DNA from: Dactylosporangium roseum
GTDB taxonomy: Bacteria; Actinomycetota; Actinomycetes; Mycobacteriales; Micromonosporaceae
Length of the DNA: 64,000 nt
Reading direction: 5' to 3'
NCBI RefSeq assembly: GCF_025264685.1
Contig: NZ_CP073721.1
Span: forward strand, 6,775,501-6,839,500
The translations under genes were made by a program, and so were the position numbers. Positions 50,395-60,220 of this stretch are shown here, piece by piece. Within the stretch, counting starts at the first letter, position 1, and every line of letters begins with the position of its first letter. A model generated the notes under the pieces. The model made no database searches. It was not told the origin of the DNA and saw nothing but the letters and a program-made list of their open reading frames with translations.

Positions 50395-50585
50395 GAGTAA
50401 AAGCCGGGCGGTTGCACCCGCCGACTTGTGCGACCGTCCGCGGTGACCGCCGGCGCCGGGCGCCACGGAGTCGACCCGCCGCACCAGCCGAACGGGGAAC
50501 GCCACCAGCGGCACGCGCCGCGGCGGGCGGAGGTGCGGCGTGTGCCCGCCCGGCGCGACACCGGATCGCGCCGGGGACGGGCGTG

Positions 50586-51068
50586 TCAGCCGGCCAGGGC
50601 GATCGCGATGTTGCCCGCGCCGTAGCCCGAGACCTCGACCTTGAGGTCCAGGCGGCGGCCCAGTGCCAGCAGCCAGTTGACCGCGTCGGCCGGCGGAGTC
50701 TCGCCCGGCAGGAACGTCTGGTGCAGTTTCAACCGCGGCGCACCCTCGCGGTTGATCAAGCCGGCCAGGATGTTGCACACCTCGGTGGCGTTCTCGCCGA
50801 TCATCTTGGAGATTTCATTGTCTTCGATGCATGCCTCCGCCCCGCCCGGCGGGATCAGCCCGATCGCCGCTCCCGCGTACGCGGTGAGCTTGAAGTCCAT
50901 CCCGATCACGGCGTTCAGGTGCAGGCGCTCGTCGGTGTACAGGGCGACCAGGGTCCGGGGGATGTCGGCCGCGCGGAGCGGATCGGCCGGGCTCACGGTG
51001 ACCGGCCGGCCGAGGAGGTCGTCAAAAAGATCCTTGACGGCCTTGGGAACGGGCAGAACATGCGACAT
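50586..51068 (-). CDS. CheX/CheC-like protein
   Basis: 160 residues. CIEDNEISKMIGENATEVCN then ILAGLINREGAPRL corresponds to the CheC/CheX helix with E-x-x-N, the acid and amide that act in CheY-P hydrolysis; a second such helix is not evident. Beta strands LTAYAGAAIGLIPPGG and DLKVEVSGYGAGNIAIALAG frame it. Last gene of the cheB operon, 8 bases after cheY. Probable CheY-phosphate phosphatase or a related localisation factor. Confidence 0.75.
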   Translation of the reverse strand: MSHVLPVPKAVKDLFDDLLGRPVTVSPADPLRAADIPRTLVALYTDERLHLNAVIGMDFKLTAYAGAAIGLIPPGGAEACIEDNEISKMIGENATEVCNILAGLINREGAPRLKLHQTFLPGETPPADAVNWLLALGRRLDLKVEVSGYGAGNIAIALAG

Positions 51069-51076
51069 GGTTCATA

Positions 51077-51439
51077 TCATCCCAAAATAGGGTCGAGTGC
51101 GTCGCGGAACGTGTCGGCCGTGAACGGTTTGGTGACCAGGAACAGCGCGCCGGCGTCCTCGGCGGCCTGCCGCATCTCCGGGGTGCCCTCCGACGTCACG
51201 AAGCCGAACGGGACCGTGTTGCCGTTGGCGCGCAACATGCGCAGGACCTCGACCCCGGTCATGTGCGGCATGTTCCAGTCCGACAGCACCAGGTCGGGCT
51301 TCTCGGAGACCGTCTTGTCGAAGGCCTCCTGCCCGTCGCAGGCCTCCACGAGGTCGTGCCCTTCGTAGCCCGCCTGGCGCAGGGTGCGGGTCACGATCTG
51401 CCGCATGACCCGGCTGTCGTCGGCGATGAGAATTTTCAT
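51077..51439 (-). CDS. cheY: Response regulator CheY (second copy)
   Basis: 120 residues, a single receiver domain. MKILIADDSRVMRQIVTRTL gives the acidic pocket (Asp 7/8), VLSDWNMPHMTGVEVL the phospho-Asp (near 54), VTSEG the Thr/Ser and VTKPF the Lys. It has the typical CheY length with no output domain. Start overlaps the stop of cheX (ATGA). Two CheY proteins in the operon may split roles between motor binding and phosphate sink. Confidence 0.93.
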   Translation of the reverse strand: MKILIADDSRVMRQIVTRTLRQAGYEGHDLVEACDGQEAFDKTVSEKPDLVLSDWNMPHMTGVEVLRMLRANGNTVPFGFVTSEGTPEMRQAAEDAGALFLVTKPFTADTFRDALDPILG

Positions 51440-51909
51440 ACAGGTGCTCCAGCAAGGTCGGTGGTGCTCTCCAGAACGGTGACGGTGACGGCCTCGTCCA
51501 TCCAGTTCCCGTCGAGGTGGCACACCTCGGTGACCGCCGGGTACCGCCCGGAGGCCCCCTCGACGTGCACGTGGGGCAGCGACAGGGCGCACGGCTCAGG
51601 CAGCAGGCTCTTGACGTTGCCGCCGATGATGTTGGCCAGTTCGCCGAGGGCGTCCGCGACGTCCTCCTCGGTCACCTCGTCGAACTCGATGCCCAGCAGC
51701 GCGGCCGCGACGTTGCGGGCGGCCGCGTCGGAGCAGCTCACCAACACGTGGCCGCGCCACGCCCCGGTCACCGAGACCGACGCCGTGACGTCGGCGACAT
51801 GCTTCTCCGCCGGTGTCGGGACCAGCGGACTCGCCCCGTCGAGGTCGAGATAGGAGGACCAGACCTGCTCGGCGATCACCTGCAGGTCGTCTTCGGTGGG
51901 GTTGGTCAT
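51436..51909 (-). CDS. cheX: CheX-like CheY-P phosphatase
   Basis: 157 residues. VADALGELANIIGGNVKSLL holds the E-L-A-N-I-I-G-G-N motif characteristic of CheX. The flanking strands HVADVTASVSVTGAWRGHVL and LSLPHVHVEGASGRYP match the fold. Start and stop both overlap neighbouring cheY genes by 4 bases (ATGA), so tight co-expression is expected. It likely removes phosphate from CheY. Confidence 0.85.
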   Translation of the reverse strand: MTNPTEDDLQVIAEQVWSSYLDLDGASPLVPTPAEKHVADVTASVSVTGAWRGHVLVSCSDAAARNVAAALLGIEFDEVTEEDVADALGELANIIGGNVKSLLPEPCALSLPHVHVEGASGRYPAVTEVCHLDGNWMDEAVTVTVLESTTDLAGAPV

Positions 51910-52307
51910 GCTGCCACTCCGTTCGGGACGAGGCCAAGCAGAGCAAGCTTGTCGATGATGGCGTCCGGGGTGAAGGGCTTGATCACGTACTCGTGCGCCC
52001 CCGAGGCCAGGGCCCGGACGATCTGGCTCTGTTCGCTCTCGGTCGTGACCATCATGAGCGTCATCCCGCGCAGCCGCGGCTCGGCGCGGACGGCCGTGAC
52101 GAACTCGAGCCCGTTCATCTCGGGCATGTTCCAGTCGACGAGCGCGAGGCCGGGGATCTCGCCACCACCATCGAGAACCTCGGCCTTGAGGTAGTCCATC
52201 GCCTCCTGGCCGTTGCCGGCCTCGACCACGTCGAAGCCGAGTTGTGCCACGATTCGCTTCAGGATCAAGCGCATCGCGCGCGAGTCGTCGATCACCATGG
52301 TGAGCAT
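51906..52307 (-). CDS. cheY: Response regulator CheY (first copy)
   Basis: 133 residues, one receiver domain: LTMVIDDSRAMRLILKRIVA, phospho-Asp in GLALVDWNMPEMNGLEF, VTTES, and the Lys in VIKPFT. A short C-terminal extension follows. It is 6 bases after cheR. An AAAGGGG site precedes the ATG. Likely the motor-binding regulator or its partner; which of the two CheY proteins binds FliM cannot be told. Confidence 0.93.
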   Translation of the reverse strand: MLTMVIDDSRAMRLILKRIVAQLGFDVVEAGNGQEAMDYLKAEVLDGGGEIPGLALVDWNMPEMNGLEFVTAVRAEPRLRGMTLMMVTTESEQSQIVRALASGAHEYVIKPFTPDAIIDKLALLGLVPNGVAA

Positions 52308-52313
52308 CTGGCG

Positions 52314-53171
52314 TCACCCCTTTCCTACAGCGCTCACTGGAGCGGCGGTCGTCGGCGCCTTGCGCAGCTTGTACGCGGACGTGCGCCCGGCGACCACGCG
52401 CTCGAATCTGTCGTCGATCCCGATCGTCGTCTCGGCCGAGCCGAGAAACAGCCAGCCGTCCGGGCGCAGCGTGCCGGCGACGCGCTGCAGTACCGTGCGC
52501 TTCGTCTGAACGTCGAAGTAGATCAGTACGTTGCGGATGAACACGATGTCGAACTGGCCCATCGGCGGAAACGGCGCGGCCAGGTTGAGCCGCCGGAAGG
52601 ACACCCTCTTGCGCAGGGCCGTCGCGACCTGCCAGTGCGCGCCGACGCGCTCGAAGTGCTTGACCAGCAAGGGCGCCGGAAGCCCGCGGTTGACCTCGAG
52701 CTGGGTGTAGTGCCCCGCCTCGGCGCGCGTGAGCATCTCGGTGGAGATGTCGGTGCCCAGGATGTCGAAGGACCAGCCGGGCGGGAGATTGTCCTGGAGG
52801 ACCATGGCGATCGTGTAGGGCTCCTGGCCGCTCGAGCTCGCCGCCGACCACACCTTGATCGAGCGCGTCGCGGCGCGCCGGGACAGCAGATCCGGCAGTA
52901 CCGTGTCAACCAACTGTTTGAACGGTTCACCGTCGCGGAAGAAGGACGTCTCGTTGGTGGTCAGGGCGTCGACTATCTTGCGGTGGATCTCCGGCTCGGG
53001 CCGATGCTGGGCGCGGTTGACGAATTCCGAGACCGTCGGCAGGCCGGACTGGCGGGCCAGCGGCAGCAGCCGGGCCTCGACCAGATACTCCTTGCCGGCC
53101 TCCAGCACGATCGCCGCGTCGCGTCGAACAAGGCCGCTGATGAAGGCGAACTCCTGGGCAGTCAAGGTCAT
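52314..53171 (-). CDS. cheR: Chemoreceptor methyltransferase CheR
   Basis: 285 residues. The N-terminal helical domain (EFAFISGLVRRDAAIVLEAG) is followed by the SAM-binding domain: IVDALTTNETSFFRDGEPFK, IKVWSAASSSGQEPYTIAMV, FDILGTDISTEMLTRAEAGH and FDIVFIRNVLIYFD. These motifs define CheR. It methylates glutamates on the receptor encoded at 55535. ATGA overlap with cheB. Confidence 0.95.
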   Translation of the reverse strand: MTLTAQEFAFISGLVRRDAAIVLEAGKEYLVEARLLPLARQSGLPTVSEFVNRAQHRPEPEIHRKIVDALTTNETSFFRDGEPFKQLVDTVLPDLLSRRAATRSIKVWSAASSSGQEPYTIAMVLQDNLPPGWSFDILGTDISTEMLTRAEAGHYTQLEVNRGLPAPLLVKHFERVGAHWQVATALRKRVSFRRLNLAAPFPPMGQFDIVFIRNVLIYFDVQTKRTVLQRVAGTLRPDGWLFLGSAETTIGIDDRFERVVAGRTSAYKLRKAPTTAAPVSAVGKG

Positions 53172-54376
53172 CGAGTCACCTCCATGGACTTCGCGCCGCG
53201 ACCACCTGCGGTACGGCTGATCAGATGGTTCGCGATGTCGCCGAGGGGCAGCACGGCGTGGGCGAGGCCCGCCTGCGCGACCGCTCCCGGCATTCCCCAG
53301 ACAACCGAGGTCGCCTCGTCCTGCGCCACGATCTCGGCGCCGGCGGAGCGCAACTGCTCCGCCCCGCGCTTGCCGTCCTGCCCCATGCCGGTGAGCACGA
53401 TGGCCAGGGTCGCGCCGCCGTAGACGCGGCCCACGGAACGGAACAGCACGTCGACGGCGGGCCGGCAGAAGTTCTCCGGCGGTCCGGTGTTGAGCTTGGT
53501 GACCACCTCCGCGCCGCGACGGTAGACCTCCAGATGGAAGTCCCCCGGCGCGATGTAGACGGTGCCCGCCTTGACGATCATGTCGCCGGTCGCCTCGACG
53601 ACGTTCAAGGCGGCGGTACGGTCGAGCCGCTCGGCGAACATCTTGGTGAACACGGGTGGCATGTGCTGGACCACGACGACCGGCACCGGCAGGCTCGCCG
53701 GCAACGCGCGCACGACCGTGGTGAGCGCGTCCGGCCCGCCGGTCGAGCAGCCGATCGTGACGACGTCGACGGCGCCGGCGCGAGGCGTCGCACGGATCGG
53801 CGGCGCGCCGGGCGCACCGGGCGGCGGCGCCTGCGGTGCGGTGCCGGGTGCGCGGACCGCGCCGGGCAGTGGCGGGACGGCGGGACGGGTCAGCGGCGGC
53901 GCCAGGGTCCGGTTGCCGCGCCCGGGACCGGCGGGGGCGCCGGGGCGCGTCGGCGGCGCCAGCACGGCACGGCGGCCGCCGCACAGCGCGTGGATGCGGG
54001 GGATGATCTGCTCGCGGACGCTGCGTATCGACTCGGCGACGCTGCCGACGTTGGCCGGCTTGGTGACGTAGTCACTGGCGCCCGCGGCCAGCGCGTCGAG
54101 CGTCGCGGTGGCACCGGCGGCGGTGAGCGTGCTGAACATGATGACGGGCAGCCGGGCGTACCGGGCGCGGATCGCGCGCAGCGTCTCGAGGCCGTCCATG
54201 ATCGGCATCTCGATGTCGAGGGTGACCAGGTCGGGCCGTAGCTGCTCGATCTTCGTCAGGGCGATACGGCCGTTGGGGGCGGTGCTCACGACCCGGATCT
54301 CGGGGTCGTCGCTCAGCGCGTCGGTGATCAGACGCCGGACGACGACCGAGTCGTCCACGACCAGAACCGAGATCAC
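53168..54376 (-). CDS. cheB: Protein-glutamate methylesterase CheB
   Basis: 402 residues. A receiver domain (VISVLVVDDSVVVRRLITDA, phospho-Asp in LVTLDIEMPIMDGLETL, YVTKP) is joined by a Pro/Ala/Gly-rich linker (about 130-205) to the CheB esterase domain: VTIGCSTGGPDALTTVVRAL (nucleophile Ser near 207), VVVVQHMPPVFTKMFAERLD, YIAPGDFHLEV and VLTGMGQDGKRGAEQL. The GTG at 54376 has GGAGG at 8 bases and is preferred to the upstream frame. First gene of its operon. Confidence 0.95.
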   Translation of the reverse strand: MISVLVVDDSVVVRRLITDALSDDPEIRVVSTAPNGRIALTKIEQLRPDLVTLDIEMPIMDGLETLRAIRARYARLPVIMFSTLTAAGATATLDALAAGASDYVTKPANVGSVAESIRSVREQIIPRIHALCGGRRAVLAPPTRPGAPAGPGRGNRTLAPPLTRPAVPPLPGAVRAPGTAPQAPPPGAPGAPPIRATPRAGAVDVVTIGCSTGGPDALTTVVRALPASLPVPVVVVQHMPPVFTKMFAERLDRTAALNVVEATGDMIVKAGTVYIAPGDFHLEVYRRGAEVVTKLNTGPPENFCRPAVDVLFRSVGRVYGGATLAIVLTGMGQDGKRGAEQLRSAGAEIVAQDEATSVVWGMPGAVAQAGLAHAVLPLGDIANHLISRTAGGRGAKSMEVTR

Positions 54377-54436
54377 GCGCCTTGCCTCCAGCACCGGGGG
54401 CCTCCGGTGTTGCGAGGCCCGTCACGTCCAGCGGGC

Positions 54437-54463
54437 TAATCGGCGCTGTGTTGACGGCGCTGA
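54437..54463 (-). promoter_or_regulatory. FliA-type promoter of the cheB operon
   Basis: Minus strand: -35 TCAG at 54463-54460, 15-base spacer, -10 GCCGATTA at 54444-54437, 60 bases before the cheB GTG and just after the terminator of the upstream gene. Confidence 0.7.
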
Positions 54464-54479
54464 GGAAATTCCCAAAAGA

Positions 54480-54515
54480 ACCGCCCCTGCCCGGAGCATC
54501 CCGGACAGGGGCGGT
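54480..54515 (-). terminator. Rho-independent terminator after the orphan gene
   Basis: ACCGCCCCTGTCCGG-type stem: 54480-54494 pairs with 54501-54515 over 15 positions with one mismatch, 6-base loop; on the minus strand TTCTTTT follows. It isolates cheB from the gene at 54535. Confidence 0.8.
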
Positions 54516-54534
54516 CTGGCCTTCGACGCCTGGT

Positions 54535-55425
54535 TCAGCCGGCCAGCGGACCTATCGCGGTGAAGTACGGGTCGAGCAGTCGCCGTGTCGTGGCGGAGTC
54601 GAGCAGGTCGCGGACCATGAGCGCCTGGACCGCGCCGCTGAGCAGGTTCCACACGCCGCCGGCGCGGTCGGCGACCGGCACGCCGGACCGGTCGAGCGCC
54701 TGCACCAGCAGAAGCTGGGCGGCGGCGCCGGCGCGGACGCGGCCGGACAGGAAGACCGCCCAGGACGCCGAGTGCACCGCGGGCGCCCAGTCGGAGAGGC
54801 CGGGACGGGCGCTGTCGGTGACCTTGTTCAGCCGCTGCATCTCGTCGGGCGACAGGGCGCCGACGCGGCTGAGCAGGCGCCGGACGTCGTCCTGCTGCGG
54901 GCCGAGGTCATGCCGGCGCTCGGGCAGCGCGCGCTGGGCCGCGGTCCACGGGGCGCTCAGCCGGCGCCGGGACTCGTCGGAGAGCAGTTCGCGCAGGTAG
55001 GCAGCGGCGGCGGCGTCGGAGAGCACACCGGTGGCCTTGCTGGCGACGGGGCTTTGCCGCTGCCGCGGGGTGCGCGCCTGGGGCGCCGGCATCGACTGCC
55101 GCGCCGGGCGCTTGCCCCACGTCCAGTCGAGCACGTCGTACCGCAGGCAGTGCAGGAGGCCGTCGAGCGTGCCGAGCGGCGCCCGCTCGATGACGGTCAA
55201 GGTGCCAGTGTCGGCGACGGCGGCGCGTCGCTCCTGGGCGGCGGCGTCGACGTCCCGCCAGAGGTCAGCCCGGTCCCAGTCGTCATCGGCACGCGCCGAC
55301 GCGACCGCGTCGAGATCACTCTGAGTGAGCATCAGGCCATGCAACAGCACATCGGCCGCGGCCGATCCGCCCTGCAGACGGGAGAGGTCGAAGCCGAGAA
55401 CGGGGGCGCTAACCAGGCTGTACAT
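54535..55425 (-). CDS. Unknown protein within the chemotaxis locus
   Basis: 296 residues from the ATG at 55425; no membrane helix or signal peptide. I do not recognise the family. It begins MYSLVSAPVLGFDLSRLQGG, has Ala/Arg/Asp-rich helices, a proline/arginine-rich linker near 118-135 (QSMPAPQARTPRQRQSP), and a helical C-terminal half (AAAAYLRELLSDESRRRLSA, VWNLLSGAVQALMVRDLLDS). It lies between mcp and cheB, same strand, with its own terminator. A role with the receptor or in chemotaxis is possible but only suggested by position. Confidence 0.7.
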   Translation of the reverse strand: MYSLVSAPVLGFDLSRLQGGSAAADVLLHGLMLTQSDLDAVASARADDDWDRADLWRDVDAAAQERRAAVADTGTLTVIERAPLGTLDGLLHCLRYDVLDWTWGKRPARQSMPAPQARTPRQRQSPVASKATGVLSDAAAAAYLRELLSDESRRRLSAPWTAAQRALPERRHDLGPQQDDVRRLLSRVGALSPDEMQRLNKVTDSARPGLSDWAPAVHSASWAVFLSGRVRAGAAAQLLLVQALDRSGVPVADRAGGVWNLLSGAVQALMVRDLLDSATTRRLLDPYFTAIGPLAG

Positions 55426-55534
55426 GGCAACTAGTCTGCAACGAAGCTGCACCCCGGTCTGTCCACCGAAAGGGTCGGGGGCAACGCCGGGCAGTAGCCC
55501 TGCGTCACCCCCGGAGTGTAACCCGACCGGCGGC

Positions 55535-57076
55535 TCAGATCTTGAACCGCGCGACGAGCGACCGCATCTCGGCCGACATCCGAGACAATTCCGAGGCAGC
55601 GCGTTGCGCTTCAGTCACGTTGCGTGACGTTGCCTGCGCCGCCGACGCGACGTTCGAGACGTTGGCGGCGATCTCCGCGGACCCGGTCGCGGCCTCGCTG
55701 ACGCTGCGGTTCATCTCGTTTGTCGTCGCGGTCTGCTCCTCCACCGCCGAGGCGATGGTGAGCTGGTAGTCGTTGATCCGGGCGATGATCTCGCCGATCT
55801 CGCCGATCGCGCCGACCGCGCCCGTGGTGTCGGCCTGGATCGCCTCGACCCGCCGGGAGATGTCCTCGGTGGCGCGGGCGGTCTCCTGCGCCAGCTCCTT
55901 GACCTCGTTGGCGACGACGGCGAAGCCCTTGCCGGCCTCGCCCGCCCGGGCCGCCTCGATGGTGGCGTTGAGCGCGAGGAGGTTGGTCTGCTCGGCGATC
56001 GAGGTGATCACCTTGACCACGTTGCCGATCTCGGTCGACGACTCACCGAGACGGCTCACCGCCTGGTTGGTCGACTCGGCCGCGATGACGGCCTGCGACG
56101 CGACCTTCGCCGCCTCGCTCGCGTTCTGCGCGATCTCCCGGATGGAGGCACCCATCTCGTCGGTGCCGGCGGCCACCGTCTGCACGTTGCGCGACACCTC
56201 CTCGGCCGCGGCCGCGACGACGTTCGCCTGGTCGCTGGCCTCGCCGGTGCCGGACGCGATCTGGGCACTGATCCCGGTGAGCTGGCTCGCCGAGGATGCG
56301 AGCGAGGACGCGGTCTGGTCCATCGTCTGCACGGTCGTACGCATGCTCTCGGTGGCCTTGTTGAGCGTCTGGGCCATCACGCCGACCTCGTCCGTGGACC
56401 GTACGTCGACGCACTGGCTCAGGTCGCCCTCGGACACGGCGCCGAGCACGTCGGCGACCCGCCGCAGCGGCGCGACGACCAGCGACGTCACCCACAGGCC
56501 GATGCCGAACGCGGCGAGCAGCCCGACGGCGGCCGCCAGGATCATGAGGTTCCGGCTGGTCCTGTAGTCGTTCTCGGCGGTGGCGCGCCACTGCTCGGCC
56601 TCGGCGACCTCCGCGTCCTGCAGCCGTCCGATCGCATCGTTGGCCTTCTGCATCAGCGGCTGGCCCTTGGCCGTCATGATCTGGACGTACTGGTCGACCC
56701 GGCCGGCTTCGATGACCGGATTCGCCTCGGTGTCGCGCACCGTCCGGTAGCCCTGGACCGATTCCTCGATCAGCTTGAGGTCGCCGCCCCGACCCGCCGG
56801 CGCGCCGTCGCGGTACCGGCTGATCGCGTCGGCCAGGGCGGCGTCCGCGGCCCTCTGCTGGTTCTCGTTCAGCGCGCCGAGAATGTCCGCGATGCCCTGC
56901 CGCATGTCCGCCAGCGCCACGAACTGCTTGTTCTTGGTCGTGAAGTGCCGCATCCGGTCGTTGGCGCCGCTCAGCGAGTTGAGCCCGAGGACCGTGACGA
57001 GGACGGTGACGACAGCGGCGAGCAGGACGGCGGCGAGCAGCTTGATCCGGATGCTCCGGTTGGTGAGCCAGCCCAT
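55535..57076 (-). CDS. Methyl-accepting chemotaxis protein
   Basis: 513 residues. TM1 near 10-32 ([20 protein letters not shown]), a helical sensor domain of about 145 residues (four-helix-bundle type: [40 protein letters not shown]), TM2 near 178-202 ([20 protein letters not shown]), then HAMP ([20 protein letters not shown]) and the signalling domain with the hairpin tip [20 protein letters not shown] followed by [15 protein letters not shown]. No C-terminal CheR/CheB tether peptide. It is the only receptor in the window and overlaps cheW by 1 base. Confidence 0.95.
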   Translation of the reverse strand: MGWLTNRSIRIKLLAAVLLAAVVTVLVTVLGLNSLSGANDRMRHFTTKNKQFVALADMRQGIADILGALNENQQRAADAALADAISRYRDGAPAGRGGDLKLIEESVQGYRTVRDTEANPVIEAGRVDQYVQIMTAKGQPLMQKANDAIGRLQDAEVAEAEQWRATAENDYRTSRNLMILAAAVGLLAAFGIGLWVTSLVVAPLRRVADVLGAVSEGDLSQCVDVRSTDEVGVMAQTLNKATESMRTTVQTMDQTASSLASSASQLTGISAQIASGTGEASDQANVVAAAAEEVSRNVQTVAAGTDEMGASIREIAQNASEAAKVASQAVIAAESTNQAVSRLGESSTEIGNVVKVITSIAEQTNLLALNATIEAARAGEAGKGFAVVANEVKELAQETARATEDISRRVEAIQADTTGAVGAIGEIGEIIARINDYQLTIASAVEEQTATTNEMNRSVSEAATGSAEIAANVSNVASAAQATSRNVTEAQRAASELSRMSAEMRSLVARFKI

Positions 57077-57531
57077 CAGTTCTCCTCGCGGGTGGCGCTG
57101 AACGGGTTGGTGTTGACGGCCTTGTTCGTGTCCAGCGCCAGCATCAGCCGGCCGTCGAGCTTGAACGTGCCGGTGATGAGCTGCCGGCTCGGGCCGGTCA
57201 GCGTGTCCGGCGGCGGCTCGAACGTGTCGTCCTGGAGCGTGACCACCTCGCCGATCCGATCGACCAGCAGCGACACCGACTCCTCGTCGGTCTTGACGAT
57301 GACGTTCATCGCCGGCTCCGAGCTCTTCGTCCGCGGCGGCAGGCCGAGCTGCACGCGCAGGTCGACCGCGGCGATCACCTGGCCCCGCAGGTTGAAGAGT
57401 CCCCCGACGGACTCGGGCGCCAGCGGTACGGGCGTGTACTGGTCGAAGGAGAGGACCTCCTGGACCTTGGCGACGTCGAGGCCGAACAGTTGGTCGGCGA
57501 CCTCGAAGGTGGCGTATTGACGGCTGGCCAT
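57076..57531 (-). CDS. cheW: Coupling protein CheW
   Basis: 151 residues, one CheW domain: [60 protein letters not shown] and [20 protein letters not shown]. It bridges receptor and CheA. Start is 2 bases after the cheA stop; its stop overlaps the mcp ATG (TGATG). Confidence 0.96.
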   Translation of the reverse strand: MASRQYATFEVADQLFGLDVAKVQEVLSFDQYTPVPLAPESVGGLFNLRGQVIAAVDLRVQLGLPPRTKSSEPAMNVIVKTDEESVSLLVDRIGEVVTLQDDTFEPPPDTLTGPSRQLITGTFKLDGRLMLALDTNKAVNTNPFSATREEN

Positions 57532-57533
57532 GC

Positions 57534-60086
57534 TCAGGCTCCGGCTGGCTGGTAGGTGGTGAAGGCGTCGGTGCCGCTCTGGTACGGCTCGTGCTGCTCG
57601 TACGGATCGATCGAGGTGTGGAACATCGGGTCGGCGGCGAGAATGGCCCGGCGGACGTCGAGCAGTTCCGTGACGCGCTGCTGGATGACGGCCGAGCCGA
57701 GCAGTCCGTCGTCGCCGAAGTCGCGGCGGGAGTCGTCCAGGCCCTCCTCGACGATGTCGAGGATCTTCTCGACGGCGAGGGCGACCGATCGGCCGTTCTC
57801 GGTGTAGACGACCACCGGCACCGTCGGGCCGGGCTCCGTCTCGTAGGCGCCCAGCAGGTGCGCGAGGCGCAGCACGGGCAGGATCTGGTCGCGGTACTGC
57901 ACGACCTCCCGGCTGCCGGTCCGCTCGATGCGCTCGACCGGGAACTCCTCGAGCCGGGTGACCATGTCCAGCGGGATGGCCACGCGGCGGTCGCCGACAC
58001 CGGCGATGAGCAGCCGGTCGGCGTTGTCGCGGCGGCGGCGCACCGTGGTGTCCGCCTCGACGCGCTCCCCACCGGCGGCCAGGTGGGCCCGCCGAGCGAG
58101 CGACGCGACGTCGAGGATGAGCGCGACCCGCCCGTCGCCGAGCAGGGTGGCGCCGGCGTAGACGCCGATGTCCTTGAACCGCGAGGTGAGCGGCTTGACC
58201 ACGACCTCCTCGGTGTTGAGGACGCGGTCGACGACGAGGCCGAACCGCTTGCCCTCGGCCTGGAGGACGGCGACGTAGACGTCGGTGTCGTGCTCGCCGT
58301 CGCGAGCCAGACCGAGCATGTCGTCGAGGTACACCAGCGGCAGCAGCTTGCCGCGCAGGCGGTAGACCGGCGCACCCATCGCGTGCTCGACCACCCGGCC
58401 GGACTGACCGTCCAGGTAGACCAGCTCGTGCACGGCGACCTGCGGGATGACGTACCGCTCCCGCCCGCACTCGATCGTGAGCGCCTGGATGATGGCGAGC
58501 GTCAGCGGAATGGTCAGCCGCCAGGTGGTGCCCTGGCCGACGACGGAGTCGACGTCGACGGCGCCGCCGATGCGCTCGATGTTGGTCTTCACCACGTCCA
58601 TGCCGACGCCGCGGCCCGAGACGTTGGTGACCGCCTTGGCGGTGGAGAAGCCGGGCCGGAACACCAGACCGAGGATCTCGCGCCGGTCCATCGTCGCGAG
58701 GTGGTCGCGGGAGACCAGGCCCTTCTCGACGGCGATCCGGGCGATCTTGTCCGGGTCGATGCCGGAGCCGTCGTCGCGGACCTCGACGATGACGTGACCG
58801 CCCTCGTGGTAGGCGCGCAGGGTCAGCGTGCCCTCGGCCGGCTTGCCGGCGGCGACGCGCTCCTCCGGGGTCTCGATGCCGTGGTCGACCGCGTTGCGCA
58901 CGAGGTGGGTCAGCGGGTCCTTCACCGCCTCCAGCAGCGACCGGTCGAGTTCGGTCTCCTTGCCCTCCTGAGCGAGGCGGATCTGCTTGCCGAAGGTCGA
59001 CGACAGGTCGCGGACGACCCGGGGCAGCTTCGACCAGAGGTGGTCGATGGCCTGCATCCGGGTCTTCATCACCGATTCCTGCAGTTCGGAGGTGATGAGG
59101 TTGAGCCGCTGGCCGGTGCGGGTCATGCTCGGGTCGGCGACCGAACCGATGGCCCGCACGAGCTGGTTGCGGGTGAGCACGAGTTCTCCGACGAGGTTCA
59201 TGAGCTTGTCGAGCAGGTCGACGTCGACGCGGATCGACTGGTCGGCGACGCTGCGCCGGGTGGCACCGTCCTCGCCCGGCTCGGCGCCCGGCCCGCCGGA
59301 CGGTTTCGGCGCGGCCGCGGCCGGCTTCGGAGCAGCGGGCGGGGCCGGCGGGGCGGCGGGCGCGGCGGCAGGGGCGGCGGGCGCGGAGGCGGCAGGGGCG
59401 GCGGGCACGGCAGACCCAGCAGGGCCGGCGGGCGCGGCAGGAGCGGCAGGTGCCGCGGTGGTGGCGGGCTGGGCCGGGGTGGCACCGGCCGGCGGACCGG
59501 CGGGCACGGCGGCGGCCTCGATGATCACCGGCTGGATCACGACGGGCTCGACGACAACCGCCTCGACAACATGCTCGACAACATGCTCGACAACATGCTC
59601 GGTGACCGGTCCGGCAGTGGCCGGCGCTGAGGCCGGAGGCGCGGCAGAGGAGGCAGCGGCAGCAGGAGCGGCAGGCACGGCCGCGGCGGCGGGCTTCGCC
59701 TCGTCGGTGATGCAGGCGTTGACGGCGGCCACGACCTCGGAGTCGTCGCCCTCGAGTTCCCGCCCGTGCTCCTCGATCTCCGACAGCAGCCCGCGCACGG
59801 TGTCGACCATGCGCAGCAGCGCGTCGGTGGTCGCCGGGGTCATTCCCTGGGCGCCGTCGCGGAGCCGGGACAGCAGCGACTCCCCGACGTGCGTTACCTT
59901 CTCGAGCCGGTTGAAGGCCAGGAACCCCGAGGTGCCCTTGATGGTGTGGATCGTCCGGAAGATCGACGACAGCAGCTCGCGGGAGCCCGGCTGGGCCTCC
60001 AGCGCGACCAGGTCCCGGTCCAGTTGGTCGAGGTTCTCGTGGGACTCCACGAGGAACTCCTGAACAATGTCACCCAACTCGCTCAC
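57534..60086 (-). CDS. cheA: Chemotaxis histidine kinase CheA with two CheW-like domains
   Basis: 850 residues. P1 HPt domain: [17 protein letters not shown] with phospho-His at 47. A linker of about 150 residues is Ala/Pro-rich and includes [19 protein letters not shown]; no P2 domain is evident. P3 dimer helices start near 282 ([20 protein letters not shown]); the P4 kinase has [17 protein letters not shown] (near 398), [11 protein letters not shown] and [11 protein letters not shown]5 CheW-like domain (about 545-680) is followed by a second CheW-like domain (about 688-808: [35 protein letters not shown]). GTG 60086 with AAAGGAG. Heads cheA-cheW-mcp. Confidence 0.95.
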   Translation of the reverse strand: MSELGDIVQEFLVESHENLDQLDRDLVALEAQPGSRELLSSIFRTIHTIKGTSGFLAFNRLEKVTHVGESLLSRLRDGAQGMTPATTDALLRMVDTVRGLLSEIEEHGRELEGDDSEVVAAVNACITDEAKPAAAAVPAAPAAAASSAAPPASAPATAGPVTEHVVEHVVEHVVEAVVVEPVVIQPVIIEAAAVPAGPPAGATPAQPATTAAPAAPAAPAGPAGSAVPAAPAASAPAAPAAAPAAPPAPPAAPKPAAAAPKPSGGPGAEPGEDGATRRSVADQSIRVDVDLLDKLMNLVGELVLTRNQLVRAIGSVADPSMTRTGQRLNLITSELQESVMKTRMQAIDHLWSKLPRVVRDLSSTFGKQIRLAQEGKETELDRSLLEAVKDPLTHLVRNAVDHGIETPEERVAAGKPAEGTLTLRAYHEGGHVIVEVRDDGSGIDPDKIARIAVEKGLVSRDHLATMDRREILGLVFRPGFSTAKAVTNVSGRGVGMDVVKTNIERIGGAVDVDSVVGQGTTWRLTIPLTLAIIQALTIECGRERYVIPQVAVHELVYLDGQSGRVVEHAMGAPVYRLRGKLLPLVYLDDMLGLARDGEHDTDVYVAVLQAEGKRFGLVVDRVLNTEEVVVKPLTSRFKDIGVYAGATLLGDGRVALILDVASLARRAHLAAGGERVEADTTVRRRRDNADRLLIAGVGDRRVAIPLDMVTRLEEFPVERIERTGSREVVQYRDQILPVLRLAHLLGAYETEPGPTVPVVVYTENGRSVALAVEKILDIVEEGLDDSRRDFGDDGLLGSAVIQQRVTELLDVRRAILAADPMFHTSIDPYEQHEPYQSGTDAFTTYQPAGA

Positions 60087-60149
60087 GGCCAGGCGCTCCT
60101 TTCGACCCCACCGGGGACACACGCACGCATCGGGACGGACCCACCGGGA

Positions 60150-60176
60150 CAATCGGCACCACGACGGTCCGGTGAA
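60150..60176 (-). promoter_or_regulatory. FliA-type promoter of cheA-cheW-mcp
   Basis: Minus strand: -35 TTCA at 60176-60173 (TCAC one base on), 15-base spacer, -10 GCCGATTG at 60157-60150, 63 bases before the cheA GTG. Confidence 0.7.
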
Positions 60177-60220
60177 GGAGATTTGTTGCACTTCGGCGAG
60201 CAAAAGGTGACGCTGTGTTA

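Larger units (their letters stand above)
50126..50585. other. 460-base gap between convergent units
   Basis: No gene is credible here. It holds a hairpin (50161-50202) after the XRE gene, an AT-rich pair of direct repeats (50353-50394), and a GC-rich stretch (50401-50585) that should contain the end of the chemotaxis transcript. Short frames that cross it run through the hairpin and lack ribosome sites. Confidence 0.7.
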
